64,000 nt of DNA, from assembly GCF_030406405.1 (NCBI RefSeq), contig NZ_JAUEPL010000017.1, positions 1-64,000 on the forward strand, read 5' to 3'. The notes under the pieces were generated by a model. It worked only from the letters and a program-made list of their open reading frames with translations. It had not been told where the DNA came from and did not search any database. This document shows positions 34,992 through 44,061 of the stretch, piece by piece; position 1 is the first letter of the stretch, and each line of letters opens with the position of its first letter. The position numbers and the translations under genes are program-made. This stretch comes from Streptomyces ficellus. GTDB lineage: Bacteria; Actinomycetota; Actinomycetes; Streptomycetales; Streptomycetaceae.

Positions 34992-35452
34992 GTGCGACCG
35001 CTGCCCCGCCCCCGCTCGCTGTCCGGCTGGACCATGGCGGTCTTCGGCCTGCTCGCCACGGCACTGGGCGCGGTGGGCCTGGCGGCCCCGGACGCCCTGC
35101 TCACCCTCATGGGGTTCGCCCCTGTACCGGACGCCCGGCGCGCGGACGGCGACCACACGCTGGTGTTTCTGACCGCCTCCTCGATGGCGGCGGTCAATAT
35201 GGGCGTCTACTACATGCTGGCGGCCCTCGCCGACTGGAGGGCCTTCTTCCGCTGGACGGTCCCCTTCCGCCTCCTCACCTGCGCGGTCTTCACCCTCACG
35301 GTCCTCCTCGGCCGCGCCCCCTCCGGCTTCCTGGCCGTGGGCCTCTGGGAAGCCCTGGGCGCGGCGGCGACCGGAGCGGCACTGAGACACGAGCAACGCA
35401 GCAGATGCGCGTGCAAGGCGTCGCCGGTCAGACGGGACTTTGACGACACGAC

Positions 35453-35456
<4 letters not shown>
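34992..35456 (+). CDS. Four-helix membrane protein of unknown function
   Basis: A 154-residue protein with four hydrophobic segments (about residues 12-35, 55-77, 85-105 and 110-130) and a polar C-terminus. GTG 34992 lies 74 bases after the PBP gene. I do not recognise a family. Its TAG stop shares the bases CTAG with the stop of the convergent purine permease, so the two coding regions overlap by 4 bases. Confidence 0.75.
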
Positions 35457-36874
<1,418 letters not shown>

Positions 36875-36946
36875 GGGACTCCTCGTCGGACGGGGTGGGG
36901 ATGGACAGATTGTGGCCGTGGAGCGGGCGGTTCCAGGCTTACGCCG

Positions 36947-36960
36947 TGTAACACGTGTCA
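36947..36960. promoter_or_regulatory. Palindrome before lacI-type gene
   Basis: The perfect 8-mer ACACGTGT sits inside TGTAACACGTGTCA, a 14-bp imperfect palindrome between the divergent permease and LacI genes. It is a candidate operator for autoregulation. Confidence 0.4.
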
Positions 36961-36980
36961 TGGAGCCTTGGAGGTCACGG

Positions 36981-38009
36981 ATGGTCGGACGGGGACGGGT
37001 GGGCCCGCCCACGCTGGATGAGGTCGCCGCGCTCGCGGGCGTGGGCCGGGGCACCGTGTCACGGGTCGTCAACAACGCGCCCGGGGTGAAGGAGGCGACG
37101 CGGCTGCTGGTCCAGCAGGCGATCGACCGGCTCGGCTACGTACCGAACCGTGCCGCGCGCGCCCTGGCGGGGAGCCGGGCCGACGCGGTGGCGCTGGTGA
37201 TCCCGGAGAGCGCGCGGCGGTTCTTCGCCGAGCCGTTCTTCTCCGACATCGTCCACGGGGTCAGCGCGGGCCTCGCCGACACCGAGATGCAGCTGCTGCT
37301 GACGCTCGTGCGCAGCGACAAGGAGCGGCAGCGGTTCGTGCAGTACGCGCGGGCCGGCCGGGTCGACGGGGTGCTGCTGGTGTCGGTGCACGACAGCGAA
37401 CCGCTGCCCGACCTGCTGGCCGAGCTGGAGGTGCCGACGGTGCTCAGCGGACGGCGCCGCGGCGACGAGTCGGTGTCGTACGTCGACTCGGACAACGTGG
37501 GCGGGGCGCGGGCGGCGGTGCGGCATCTGGTGGGGACGGGGCGGCGCGCCATCGCCACGATCACGGGTCCGCAGGACATGTACGGGGCGCAGTGCCGGCT
37601 GCGTGGGTACCGGGAGGCGATGCGGGAGGCGTTCGGGGAGGTGGACCCGGCGTTGACGGCGCGGGGCGACTTCACGGAGGAGAGCGGGCGCCGGGCGGCG
37701 GACGAACTGCTGGCGCGGTGCCCGGATCTGGACGCGATCTTCGCGGCGTCGGACGTGATGGCGGCGGGCGCGCTGCACATGCTGCGGGCGGCGGGGAGGC
37801 GGGTGCCGGAGGACGTGGCCGTCGTCGGGTTCGACGACTCGCCGATCGCGCAGCACACGGACCCTCAACTGACGACGGTGCGCCAGCCGGTGGAGGAGAT
37901 GGGCCGGGCGATGGCGCAGGTGCTGCTGGAGGCGGTCCAGAAGCCGGAGGCGGCCGCCTGGCGGCACGTCATCCTGCGGACGGAGCTGGTGGTGCGGGCG
38001 TCGACGTGA
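36981..38009 (+). CDS. LacI-family transcriptional regulator
   Basis: A 342-residue regulator. The helix-turn-helix and hinge read PTLDEVAALAGVGRGTVSRVVNN and YVPNRAARALAGSRADAVALVIPE (about residues 8-65), followed by a periplasmic-binding-type effector domain with DVMAAGALHMLRAAGRRVPEDVAVVGFDD. ATG 36981 is chosen over two upstream in-frame starts because GGAGG lies six bases before it. Its 3' end overlaps the next, opposite-strand gene by 41 bases. The ligand is unknown. Confidence 0.9.
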   Translation: MVGRGRVGPPTLDEVAALAGVGRGTVSRVVNNAPGVKEATRLLVQQAIDRLGYVPNRAARALAGSRADAVALVIPESARRFFAEPFFSDIVHGVSAGLADTEMQLLLTLVRSDKERQRFVQYARAGRVDGVLLVSVHDSEPLPDLLAELEVPTVLSGRRRGDESVSYVDSDNVGGARAAVRHLVGTGRRAIATITGPQDMYGAQCRLRGYREAMREAFGEVDPALTARGDFTEESGRRAADELLARCPDLDAIFAASDVMAAGALHMLRAAGRRVPEDVAVVGFDDSPIAQHTDPQLTTVRQPVEEMGRAMAQVLLEAVQKPEAAAWRHVILRTELVVRAST

Positions 38010-38496
38010 CGCCGCACCGCTGAGCCGGCGCCCTTGCGACGCGCCACCGCCCGTCCTCGTACACCATGCGCAGGGTGCCGGAGGCGGAGCCGCCCTGCCC
38101 GGCCTGCCCGGCCTGCCCGCCCTGCCCGGCCTGCCCGCCCTGCCCGGCCTGCCAGTCGACGTCGACCGTGCGGTCGTTCACGGGGACGGCGCGGACCGTC
38201 TGGAGGGGCACGGCGAGCAGCGGGTGGCAGTGCTGACTGACGCGTACGTAGGCGGCGCGCGGCACCCGCTGCTTGGCCTCCCGGCTCCACCCGTCCCAGG
38301 CGCCGGACCAGTCGCCGCCGGAGAGCAGCCCGAGGTGGTTCTGGGCTGCGGACCGGGCGGCCTGTGCGGCGGTGGCGGGCGGTGAGCCGGTGGCGGCCGG
38401 TGAGTCGGCGGCGTCCCGGCCTCGGCTGACGAACCCCACCGCGATGAGGGCGAGGATCACCGCGGCGAGCAGCGACAGGCGGGGGTTTCGGCGCAT
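37969..38496 (-). CDS. Secreted or membrane-anchored protein with QAGQGG repeats
   Basis: A 175-residue protein with one N-terminal hydrophobic helix (about residues 8-25), a Ser/Ala/Pro linker, and a globular part including WDGWSREAKQRVPRAAYVRVSQHCHP. A glycine-glutamine run of QAGQGG/QAGQ repeats lies at about residues 115-135, encoded by a 9-bp tandem repeat. The fold resembles small NTF2-like or lipoprotein domains, but I cannot assign it. The 3' end overlaps the LacI gene by 41 bases. Confidence 0.7.
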   Translation of the reverse strand: MRRNPRLSLLAAVILALIAVGFVSRGRDAADSPAATGSPPATAAQAARSAAQNHLGLLSGGDWSGAWDGWSREAKQRVPRAAYVRVSQHCHPLLAVPLQTVRAVPVNDRTVDVDWQAGQGGQAGQGGQAGQAGQGGSASGTLRMVYEDGRWRVARAPAQRCGVTSTPAPPAPSAG

Positions 38497-38581
38497 AAGC
38501 CTTCCGGCTTCCGGGCTTCAGCGGATGCGGGCCGCACGGCCGGGGGGCAGGCACCCGGCCGCGCGGCCCTGTGGGAGAGGG

Positions 38582-39298
38582 TCAGTTGGCGTAGCGCGTG
38601 GTGCCGTACTTCTTCACCAGGTCGGTGTTGGAGGAGACGGTCAGGTCCGCGGTGAAGCGGATGGAGTCCCGTGTGGTCTCCAGGGGGACGGCGCCCTGGT
38701 TGGGTCCGCCGAGCTTGTAGACCCAGGTGTGGCCGGGGTCGATGCCGCGCTGGGGCAGCGCCACGTCGTGGAAGCCGAGGCGGGCGATGTAGTACGAGGT
38801 GCCGTCGCCGCGCTTCACCTCGACGAAGTCCTGCTGCGGGTGCCCGAAGGGCTGCGAGGCGCCGTAGTGGTGCTGGTCGGAGCCGGACGGGGCGAGGAAG
38901 ACCAGGACGCCGCAGTCCAGGTGGACGGGCTTGCCGGAGCGGTTGGTGAAGACCAGCTCGCGCAGCCCGTAGCCGGTGGTGCTGTCGGCGCGGACGCTGA
39001 CGGACAGGGGGACGTTGGCCGTGAAGGACGTGGTCAGCGGCTCGTCGAGGATCGGGTTGCGGCCGGCGAGCGGGTAGCTGGGGCTGGTGTGGCAGCGCTC
39101 CAGCGGGGTGGTGTACTGCGAGGCCCCGCCGGTCGGCAGCTGCTGGGTGAAGGTCTCGGGGCCGCCGTTGACGGCCGCGGTCTGGCCGGCGGCGGCGGTG
39201 GCGGGGCGGGAGACGCCCAGCTGGACGGCGATCGCGGTGACGACGAGCGCGAGTGCGGCGAACGCGGCCAGGGCTAAACGTGCGGTGGGTCGGCGCAT
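38582..39298 (-). CDS. Unrecognised secreted protein in the cellulose regulon
   Basis: A 238-residue protein with a clear signal peptide (about residues 1-37, ending near ATA-AAG). The mature part is beta-rich with two cysteines (in ERCHTSP and LDCGVLVF) and RELVFTNRSGKPVHLDCG. I recognise no catalytic motif. ATG 39298 follows AGGAGGG. A CebR-type box (39387-39400) lies 89 bases upstream, and codon 8 is TTA (39275-39277), so it is predicted to respond to cello-oligosaccharides and to need the bldA tRNA. It may be a cellulose-binding or accessory protein; that is inference from context. Confidence 0.8.
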   Translation of the reverse strand: MRRPTARLALAAFAALALVVTAIAVQLGVSRPATAAAGQTAAVNGGPETFTQQLPTGGASQYTTPLERCHTSPSYPLAGRNPILDEPLTTSFTANVPLSVSVRADSTTGYGLRELVFTNRSGKPVHLDCGVLVFLAPSGSDQHHYGASQPFGHPQQDFVEVKRGDGTSYYIARLGFHDVALPQRGIDPGHTWVYKLGGPNQGAVPLETTRDSIRFTADLTVSSNTDLVKKYGTTRYAN

Positions 39299-39386
39299 CG
39301 GGGTCCCTCCTGGGGATGGAAGGCGGCACGGCGGAGGAGATCGGCGTTCTCCGCCGCCGCGCCACCGGGGTGAGGGCGGCAGGTTT

Positions 39387-39400
39387 TGGGAGCGCTCCCG
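39387..39400. promoter_or_regulatory. CebR-type operator, upstream of the secreted protein
   Basis: TGGGAGCGCTCCCG matches the Streptomyces CebR consensus TGGGAGCGCTCCCA except for the last base. CebR is the LacI-family cello-oligosaccharide repressor. Confidence 0.85.
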
Positions 39401-39506
39401 CCCTCGCCCACCACTGTGCTGATGTGACGGGCCCACGTCAATGCATGCGTCCGATGTCTTGTCACTCGCCCCCGTGACTCCTACAGTCACCACACGGACG
39501 CAGTAA

Positions 39507-39520
39507 TGGGAGCGCTCCCA
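39507..39520. promoter_or_regulatory. CebR operator, upstream of GH12 cellulase
   Basis: TGGGAGCGCTCCCA is a perfect match to the CebR consensus, 44 bases before the cellulase start codon. Confidence 0.93.
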
Positions 39521-39563
39521 AATCGGACCCCCTCATACCGCTCACCCGGAAGGGCCGCACCGT

Positions 39564-40739
39564 ATGAAGAGCTTCCTCATGGCGAGTTTCCTCCGCCGCA
39601 CCCGGCACCGCACCCGCCACCGCGTCCGCCATCTGCGCACCGCCGCGACGGCGGCCCTGGTGACCCTGGGCTCACTGTCCGCCCTCGTGACGGCCACCGC
39701 CCCCGCGCAGGCCGACACCCTGATCTGCGACCAGTTCGGCTCCACGACCATCCAGGGCCGCTACGTCGTCCAGAACAACCGGTGGGGCACCAGCGCCACC
39801 CAGTGCGTCAACGCGACCGCCACCGGCTTCGAGCTCACCCGCGCCGACGGCTCCGTCCCGACGAACGGGGCGCCCAAGTCGTACCCCTCCGTCTACAACG
39901 GCTGCCACTACACGAACTGCTCCCCCGGCACCAACCTGCCCATGCGGGTCGACGCCATCAGCAGCGCGCCCACCAGCATCTCGTACGGGTACGTCAACAA
40001 CGCCGTCTACAACGCCTCGTACGACATCTGGCTCGACCCCACGCCCCGCACCGACGGCGTCAACCGCACCGAGATCATGATCTGGTTCAATCGGGTCGGC
40101 CCGATCCAGCCCATCGGCTCACCCACCGGTACGGCCACGGTGGGCGGCCGTACCTGGGAGGTGTGGACCGGCAACAACGGCGCCAACGACGTCATCTCCT
40201 TCGTCGCCCCCTCGGCCATCACCGCCTGGACGTTCGACGTGATGGACTTCGTCGACCAGGCCGTCGCCCGGGGCCTCGCCCAACCCTCCTGGTACGTCAC
40301 CAGCGTCCAGGCGGGCTTCGAGCCATGGCAGAACGGCGCCGGATTGCGCGTGGACTCCTTCTCCTCCACCATCAACACCGGCGGCCCCGGGCCGGGGGAC
40401 CCGGGCGACCCCGGCACCCCGGCCGCGTGCCGCGTCACCTACGCCACCAACGTCTGGCCCGGCGGCTTCACCGCCAACGTGACCGTGGCCAACACCGGCT
40501 CCGCCCCCGTCAACGGCTGGAAGGTCGCCTTCACCCTCCCCTCCGGCCAGAACGTCACCAACGCCTGGAACGCCACCCTCACCCCCTCCTCCGGCGCGGT
40601 GACCGCGACGAACACCCCCTCCAACGCCCAGATCGCGCCCAACGGCACCCAGTCCTTCGGCTTCCAGGGCACCTACACGGGCACCTTCGCCAGGCCCGCA
40701 CAATTCAGCCTCAACGGAACGGCGTGCGCGGTGGCGTAG
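39564..40739 (+). CDS. Secreted GH12 endo-beta-1,4-glucanase with CBM2
   Basis: A 391-residue secreted cellulase. The signal peptide (about residues 1-50, with several Arg and ending in APAQA-DTL) resembles a long actinomycete signal. The GH12 domain (about 52-275) shows TEIMIWFNRVGPIQPIG with the nucleophile Glu and SVQAGFEPWQNGAGL with the acid/base Glu. A short Gly-Pro linker leads to a CBM2 (about 290-391) that starts CRVTYATNVWPGGFTANVTV and ends in a Cys. It is divergent from the secreted protein at 38582 and has its own CebR box. Confidence 0.95.
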   Translation: MKSFLMASFLRRTRHRTRHRVRHLRTAATAALVTLGSLSALVTATAPAQADTLICDQFGSTTIQGRYVVQNNRWGTSATQCVNATATGFELTRADGSVPTNGAPKSYPSVYNGCHYTNCSPGTNLPMRVDAISSAPTSISYGYVNNAVYNASYDIWLDPTPRTDGVNRTEIMIWFNRVGPIQPIGSPTGTATVGGRTWEVWTGNNGANDVISFVAPSAITAWTFDVMDFVDQAVARGLAQPSWYVTSVQAGFEPWQNGAGLRVDSFSSTINTGGPGPGDPGDPGTPAACRVTYATNVWPGGFTANVTVANTGSAPVNGWKVAFTLPSGQNVTNAWNATLTPSSGAVTATNTPSNAQIAPNGTQSFGFQGTYTGTFARPAQFSLNGTACAVA

Positions 40740-40757
40740 GCCGCGTCCCGTACGACT

Positions 40758-40793
40758 GCGGCCGGCCGTCCCCCCGTGGGTACGGCCGGCCGC
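40758..40793. terminator. Bidirectional terminator between GH12 and LPMO genes
   Basis: A perfect 12-bp stem (GCGGCCGGCCGT and its complement) around a 12-base loop lies between the two convergent genes, followed by TTT on the plus strand. Confidence 0.85.
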
Positions 40794-40803
40794 TTTGCGC
40801 GTC

Positions 40804-41886
40804 TCAGTGGTGGTGGACCATGCAGCTCAGTTGTGGGGTGGTGGGCGGGGCGCCGCCGGTGGCGGTGAAGCCGTAGGTGGTGGTGGCGCCGGAGGCCAGC
40901 GAGCCGTTCCAGGGGGTGTTGGAGACGGTGATCGCGGTGCCGGTGCCCGCGAGGGTGCCGTTCCAGATCGATGCGACACGCTGGCCGTCCGGCAGGGTGG
41001 CGTGGACCATCCAGGAGGGGATGGGGGCCGTGCCGGTGTTCGTGACGGTGACCTCGGCCTGGTAGCCGCCGGTCCAGGCGTTGACCGTGCGCTGGGTGGC
41101 GGTGCAGACGCCGGAGGGTGGCGGAGCCGGGGTCGGGCCGGGGTCGCCGGCCGGGTCGCCGACGCCCGTCACCTCGCCGTTGCCACCGTCGAAGACCACG
41201 TCGGAGCAGCCGTAGAAGGTCTCCTGGCTGTCCGAGCGCTGCCACACCGAGTAGATGATGTGGCGGCCGGTCTTGTTGGCCGGGAGGGTGGCCGTCCACT
41301 TGTACTGGCCCTCCAGCGTGCCCACCTGTCCGGTGACCCGGGGGTGGTCGACCGTCAGGAACGGCTGGTCCTCCAGGTCGTCCCAGCCCAGCGGCCGGCT
41401 GGGGTCGTAGCCGTCCTTGGTGATGTAGAGGTGGAACCAGCCAGGGTGCGCGGCCCACGCGTTGTACGAGAAGTCCAGCGGGGCGCCGGAGGTGAGGTGA
41501 GTGAGGGGCCAGTCCGTACGGGGCAGGTCGAAGCCCGCGTAACCGGGGTTGCCGCCGCTGCACAGCTTGCCGTCCGGGATGAAGCCCTCGGTGCGGCCGC
41601 CGCCGTCGGAGCGGAGCACCGAGAACCAGTTGTAGAGCGAGTTGTCACCGCTCTGGGACACCGCCGCGTCACAGGCGGGGTTCTTGGGGTCGATGTTGCC
41701 CTGCGGGGTCAACCCGTCCTTCCAGCAGAGGAACGTACGGCTGCCAGGCTGCATCATCGCGCCGTGCGCGGCGGCCGGGCTCCCCGACGTCATCACCAGG
41801 AGCAGCGCGGGGAGGGCGGCGAGCAGGCACAGCAGGGACAGAGGGGTGCGTAAGCGTCGTCCGACGCGCGGTGAGCGTTGCCTCAT
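40804..41886 (-). CDS. AA10 lytic polysaccharide monooxygenase with CBM2
   Basis: A 360-residue secreted copper enzyme that cleaves crystalline cellulose oxidatively. After the signal peptide the mature protein should begin HGAMMQPGSRTF, giving the N-terminal histidine of the copper brace. The second histidine is in WAAHPGWFHLYITKDG. A Pro/Gly linker leads to a C-terminal CBM2 (about 260-360). Codon 12 is TTA (41851-41853), in the signal peptide, so translation should depend on bldA. It starts 18 bases after the GH6 gene and is presumably in its operon. Confidence 0.95.
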   Translation of the reverse strand: MRQRSPRVGRRLRTPLSLLCLLAALPALLLVMTSGSPAAAHGAMMQPGSRTFLCWKDGLTPQGNIDPKNPACDAAVSQSGDNSLYNWFSVLRSDGGGRTEGFIPDGKLCSGGNPGYAGFDLPRTDWPLTHLTSGAPLDFSYNAWAAHPGWFHLYITKDGYDPSRPLGWDDLEDQPFLTVDHPRVTGQVGTLEGQYKWTATLPANKTGRHIIYSVWQRSDSQETFYGCSDVVFDGGNGEVTGVGDPAGDPGPTPAPPPSGVCTATQRTVNAWTGGYQAEVTVTNTGTAPIPSWMVHATLPDGQRVASIWNGTLAGTGTAITVSNTPWNGSLASGATTTYGFTATGGAPPTTPQLSCMVHHH

Positions 41887-41904
41887 CGTCTTCTCCTTCC
41901 GGGG

Positions 41905-43299
41905 TCACGTCAGCGGGATCGCCGGGTGGGCGTTGGTCACGAGCATCCGGAACTGGTCGTGGAACCAGTGGCCGGCCAGCGGTGCGTCCGGCAGCACGCC
42001 GGGCGTCACCTCCGGGTCGCACATGGGGTCCGGGCGCTTGCCCTCGCCGTTCGGGATGTCCTCACCCGCCCCGTCCGACTCGCCCGGCGGCTTGACCCAC
42101 AGGAAGGCGTCCAGGTGCGAGTCGGGGTGACCGGCGGGGGCCGCCCGGGGCCGCTCCCCCATGCCCGCTCCGCTCACGTTGCACCACAGCCCGCGTTGCG
42201 CCCGCCGGTCGGCCTTGGATTCGGTGACGTACGTGTCGAGGGTGGTGCTGGTGCTCTCCGCGGTGGGCCGGTCGGGGCCGCCCCATCCGTTGCGGGAGGT
42301 GTCGATGACCATCCCGGTGCTCGCGGGCCAGCCCTGGGCGACCAGCGCGCGGTGGATGGCCCGGGTGAAGTCCGCCTCGTCGAACTGCGGGTTCCACCCG
42401 TAGAAGGCGCTGGACTTGACCGGGGCGCCGCCCACCACCCGGTCCGGGTCGGTGAGGAACGGCTCGGCGAGCGGCGTGTAGTTGGAGACGTTGGTGACGA
42501 GCCCGTCCACGCTCGCGAGGCCCGCGGCCGTCCCCTTGGCCACGTCCGTGTACAACCGGGTGGTCTGCTCCAGGTTGCTGTCCCAGCCCAGCCAGCCGGA
42601 GTGCGCGAAGTCCATGTACGTGTACACGTTCGGGATGGCGTGGAGTTTGTCGAGCGCGTACCGGATGGCCTCGACCTGGATGCCGCTGCTCTGCGCCTGG
42701 GCGCATTCGGGGTCGTTCAGGTTGGTCACCAGGTTCGGCAGGCCGTCGGGTTCGATGACCGTGGTGATGCGGATGGACCGGTACTTCGGGTGGGCGAGGA
42801 CCTTGGCGATGGCGTCGATGTACTCGCTCCGGTAGCGCTCCAGGCCGGCCTCGGTGAGCGGGAGTTCGCCGCTGGAGGCCTGGGCGGCGCAGTCGCGGCC
42901 GGGGAGGTCGTAGACGACGAAGGTCGCGACCACCGGGCGGCCGGGTTTCTTCTGGGCGAGCGCCAGGTCGAGGTGGTGGGTGAGGCTTCTGCGGCCCGCG
43001 TTGGCGGCGCCGCCGTGGATGGCGGCGATGCGGTCCAGCCACACGGCCGTGGGGTAGCGCTTGACCGTCTTCATCTTCGCCCGGACGGCCGGGTCGGCGG
43101 TCCGGGCGATGGACCCCTCGACGAGGCGGGCGTAGTCGGGGTTGACGTAGAACGACGCGCCCGCGAAGGGGTTGTCCACGCGGGTGGGGGTCGTGTCGGT
43201 CGCAGCCGGTGCCGCGCCGAGCAGGGTGGCGGTGACGGTGGCCGCGGCCAGGGCGGCGGCGAGCCCTCGCCACCTGCTTCTGCGGTACGGGGTGGTCAT
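41905..43299 (-). CDS. Secreted GH6 cellulase (cellobiohydrolase-like)
   Basis: A 464-residue secreted glycosidase. A signal peptide (about residues 1-36) is followed directly by a GH6 domain; there is no carbohydrate-binding module. Signatures are VVATFVVYDLPGRDCAAQAS with the catalytic acid Asp, TTVIEPDGLPNLVTN, YMDFAHSGWLGWDSN, VIDTSRNGWGG and LDAFLWVKPPGESDG. ATG 43299 follows AAGGAG. A CebR box lies 28 bases upstream. Cellobiohydrolases usually carry a CBM, so its absence is notable beside the broken CBM3 gene just upstream. Confidence 0.94.
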   Translation of the reverse strand: MTTPYRRSRWRGLAAALAAATVTATLLGAAPAATDTTPTRVDNPFAGASFYVNPDYARLVEGSIARTADPAVRAKMKTVKRYPTAVWLDRIAAIHGGAANAGRRSLTHHLDLALAQKKPGRPVVATFVVYDLPGRDCAAQASSGELPLTEAGLERYRSEYIDAIAKVLAHPKYRSIRITTVIEPDGLPNLVTNLNDPECAQAQSSGIQVEAIRYALDKLHAIPNVYTYMDFAHSGWLGWDSNLEQTTRLYTDVAKGTAAGLASVDGLVTNVSNYTPLAEPFLTDPDRVVGGAPVKSSAFYGWNPQFDEADFTRAIHRALVAQGWPASTGMVIDTSRNGWGGPDRPTAESTSTTLDTYVTESKADRRAQRGLWCNVSGAGMGERPRAAPAGHPDSHLDAFLWVKPPGESDGAGEDIPNGEGKRPDPMCDPEVTPGVLPDAPLAGHWFHDQFRMLVTNAHPAIPLT

Positions 43300-43326
43300 G
43301 TGCGGCTCCTTGTTTCGGGACGGATC

Positions 43327-43340
43327 CGGGAGCGCTCCCA
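43327..43340. promoter_or_regulatory. CebR-type operator, upstream of GH6
   Basis: CGGGAGCGCTCCCA differs from the CebR consensus only at its first base; it lies 28 bases before the GH6 start. Confidence 0.85.
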
Positions 43341-43378
43341 TCAATGCCCGGGGCGCTCGCGGGGATCTGCGGGGAGGA

Positions 43379-43615
43379 TCAGGCGGCGGGCGGCGCACCC
43401 CAGGCCAGAGCGGCGCCGGTGTACGCGGGGATCGCCGGGGCGTCGGCGTACGCGGTCGAGGCCGTCCGGCTGTAGTCGTCGGCCTCGTTGAAGTCGGACC
43501 AGTCGGCCTTGCTCATCCGCGGCTGGATGTCGCCGGTGTCCCTCCCGACCGCCGGCGTGCGCAGGCGCCGGAGCGGCCCCCGAGGCGGCTGCTTACGTGT
43601 TCGTGACTGTCCCAC
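43379..43615 (-). pseudogene. Collapsed cellulase gene: signal-peptide start joined to a CBM3 C-terminus
   Basis: The 78-codon frame starts GTG at 43615 with an Arg-rich N-terminus (MGQSRTRKQPPRGPLRR) like that of a secreted cellulase. It then passes straight into GDIQPRMSKADWSDF and ADDYSRTASTAYAD, ending LAWGAPP. The second part matches the last about 45 residues of a CBM3 module (typically GEIQ.R..KSDWS...NDYS...lvWG.P). The body of the enzyme is missing, so I read it as a large in-frame internal deletion. A perfect CebR box remains 47 bases upstream. Which glycosidase was lost (GH9, GH48, GH74 or other) cannot be told. Confidence 0.75.
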
Positions 43616-44061
43616 TGTGTGCCCTTCTGCCGTTTCGGGAAACGAGAAGCACGTTCAGTTGTGGGAGCGCTCCCAATCCGCGCTGTTCATGAAGCCAGGC
43701 GCCACCTGAGCTGTCAACCTTCCCGACAGGATCGGATGAGGGTCAGTCACCGCCGGTGAAGCCAGTGAGGTCATTGGTGTGGTGGATGACCGGCACCACA
43801 CAGCGCCACAGGACGGCGAGGCCGGGGAGGACGGCGTCGGTCGCACCTGGCGCGCAAGAAGACCACCGGCCGCCGTCGCCGGCGCCACCGCCGTTCCGGC
43901 GAGGACCCGCGCCGCCACGACGAAGGGCGGGCCGGACCGGCGTACCACAACCGCGTCACGGTGCAGCCGCCCGACGTCGGCGAGTTCGATCAGCATTCCG
44001 CGCTTCCCCCTGCCCCGAACCGTGATGCTCACGACGCCGGGGCAGGAGAGAACGCACCGGC
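43616..44061. other. Intergenic region between cellulose and pectin loci
   Basis: A 446-bp gap holding the CebR box at 43662. Open frames exist on both strands (for example 43779-44207) but none shows a family pattern or a good ribosome site, and the base composition is less biased than in the neighbouring genes. It may be decayed coding DNA. Confidence 0.5.
43662..43675. promoter_or_regulatory. CebR operator, upstream of the collapsed CBM3 gene
   Basis: TGGGAGCGCTCCCA, a perfect CebR consensus match, 47 bases before the start of the remnant gene. Confidence 0.92.
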
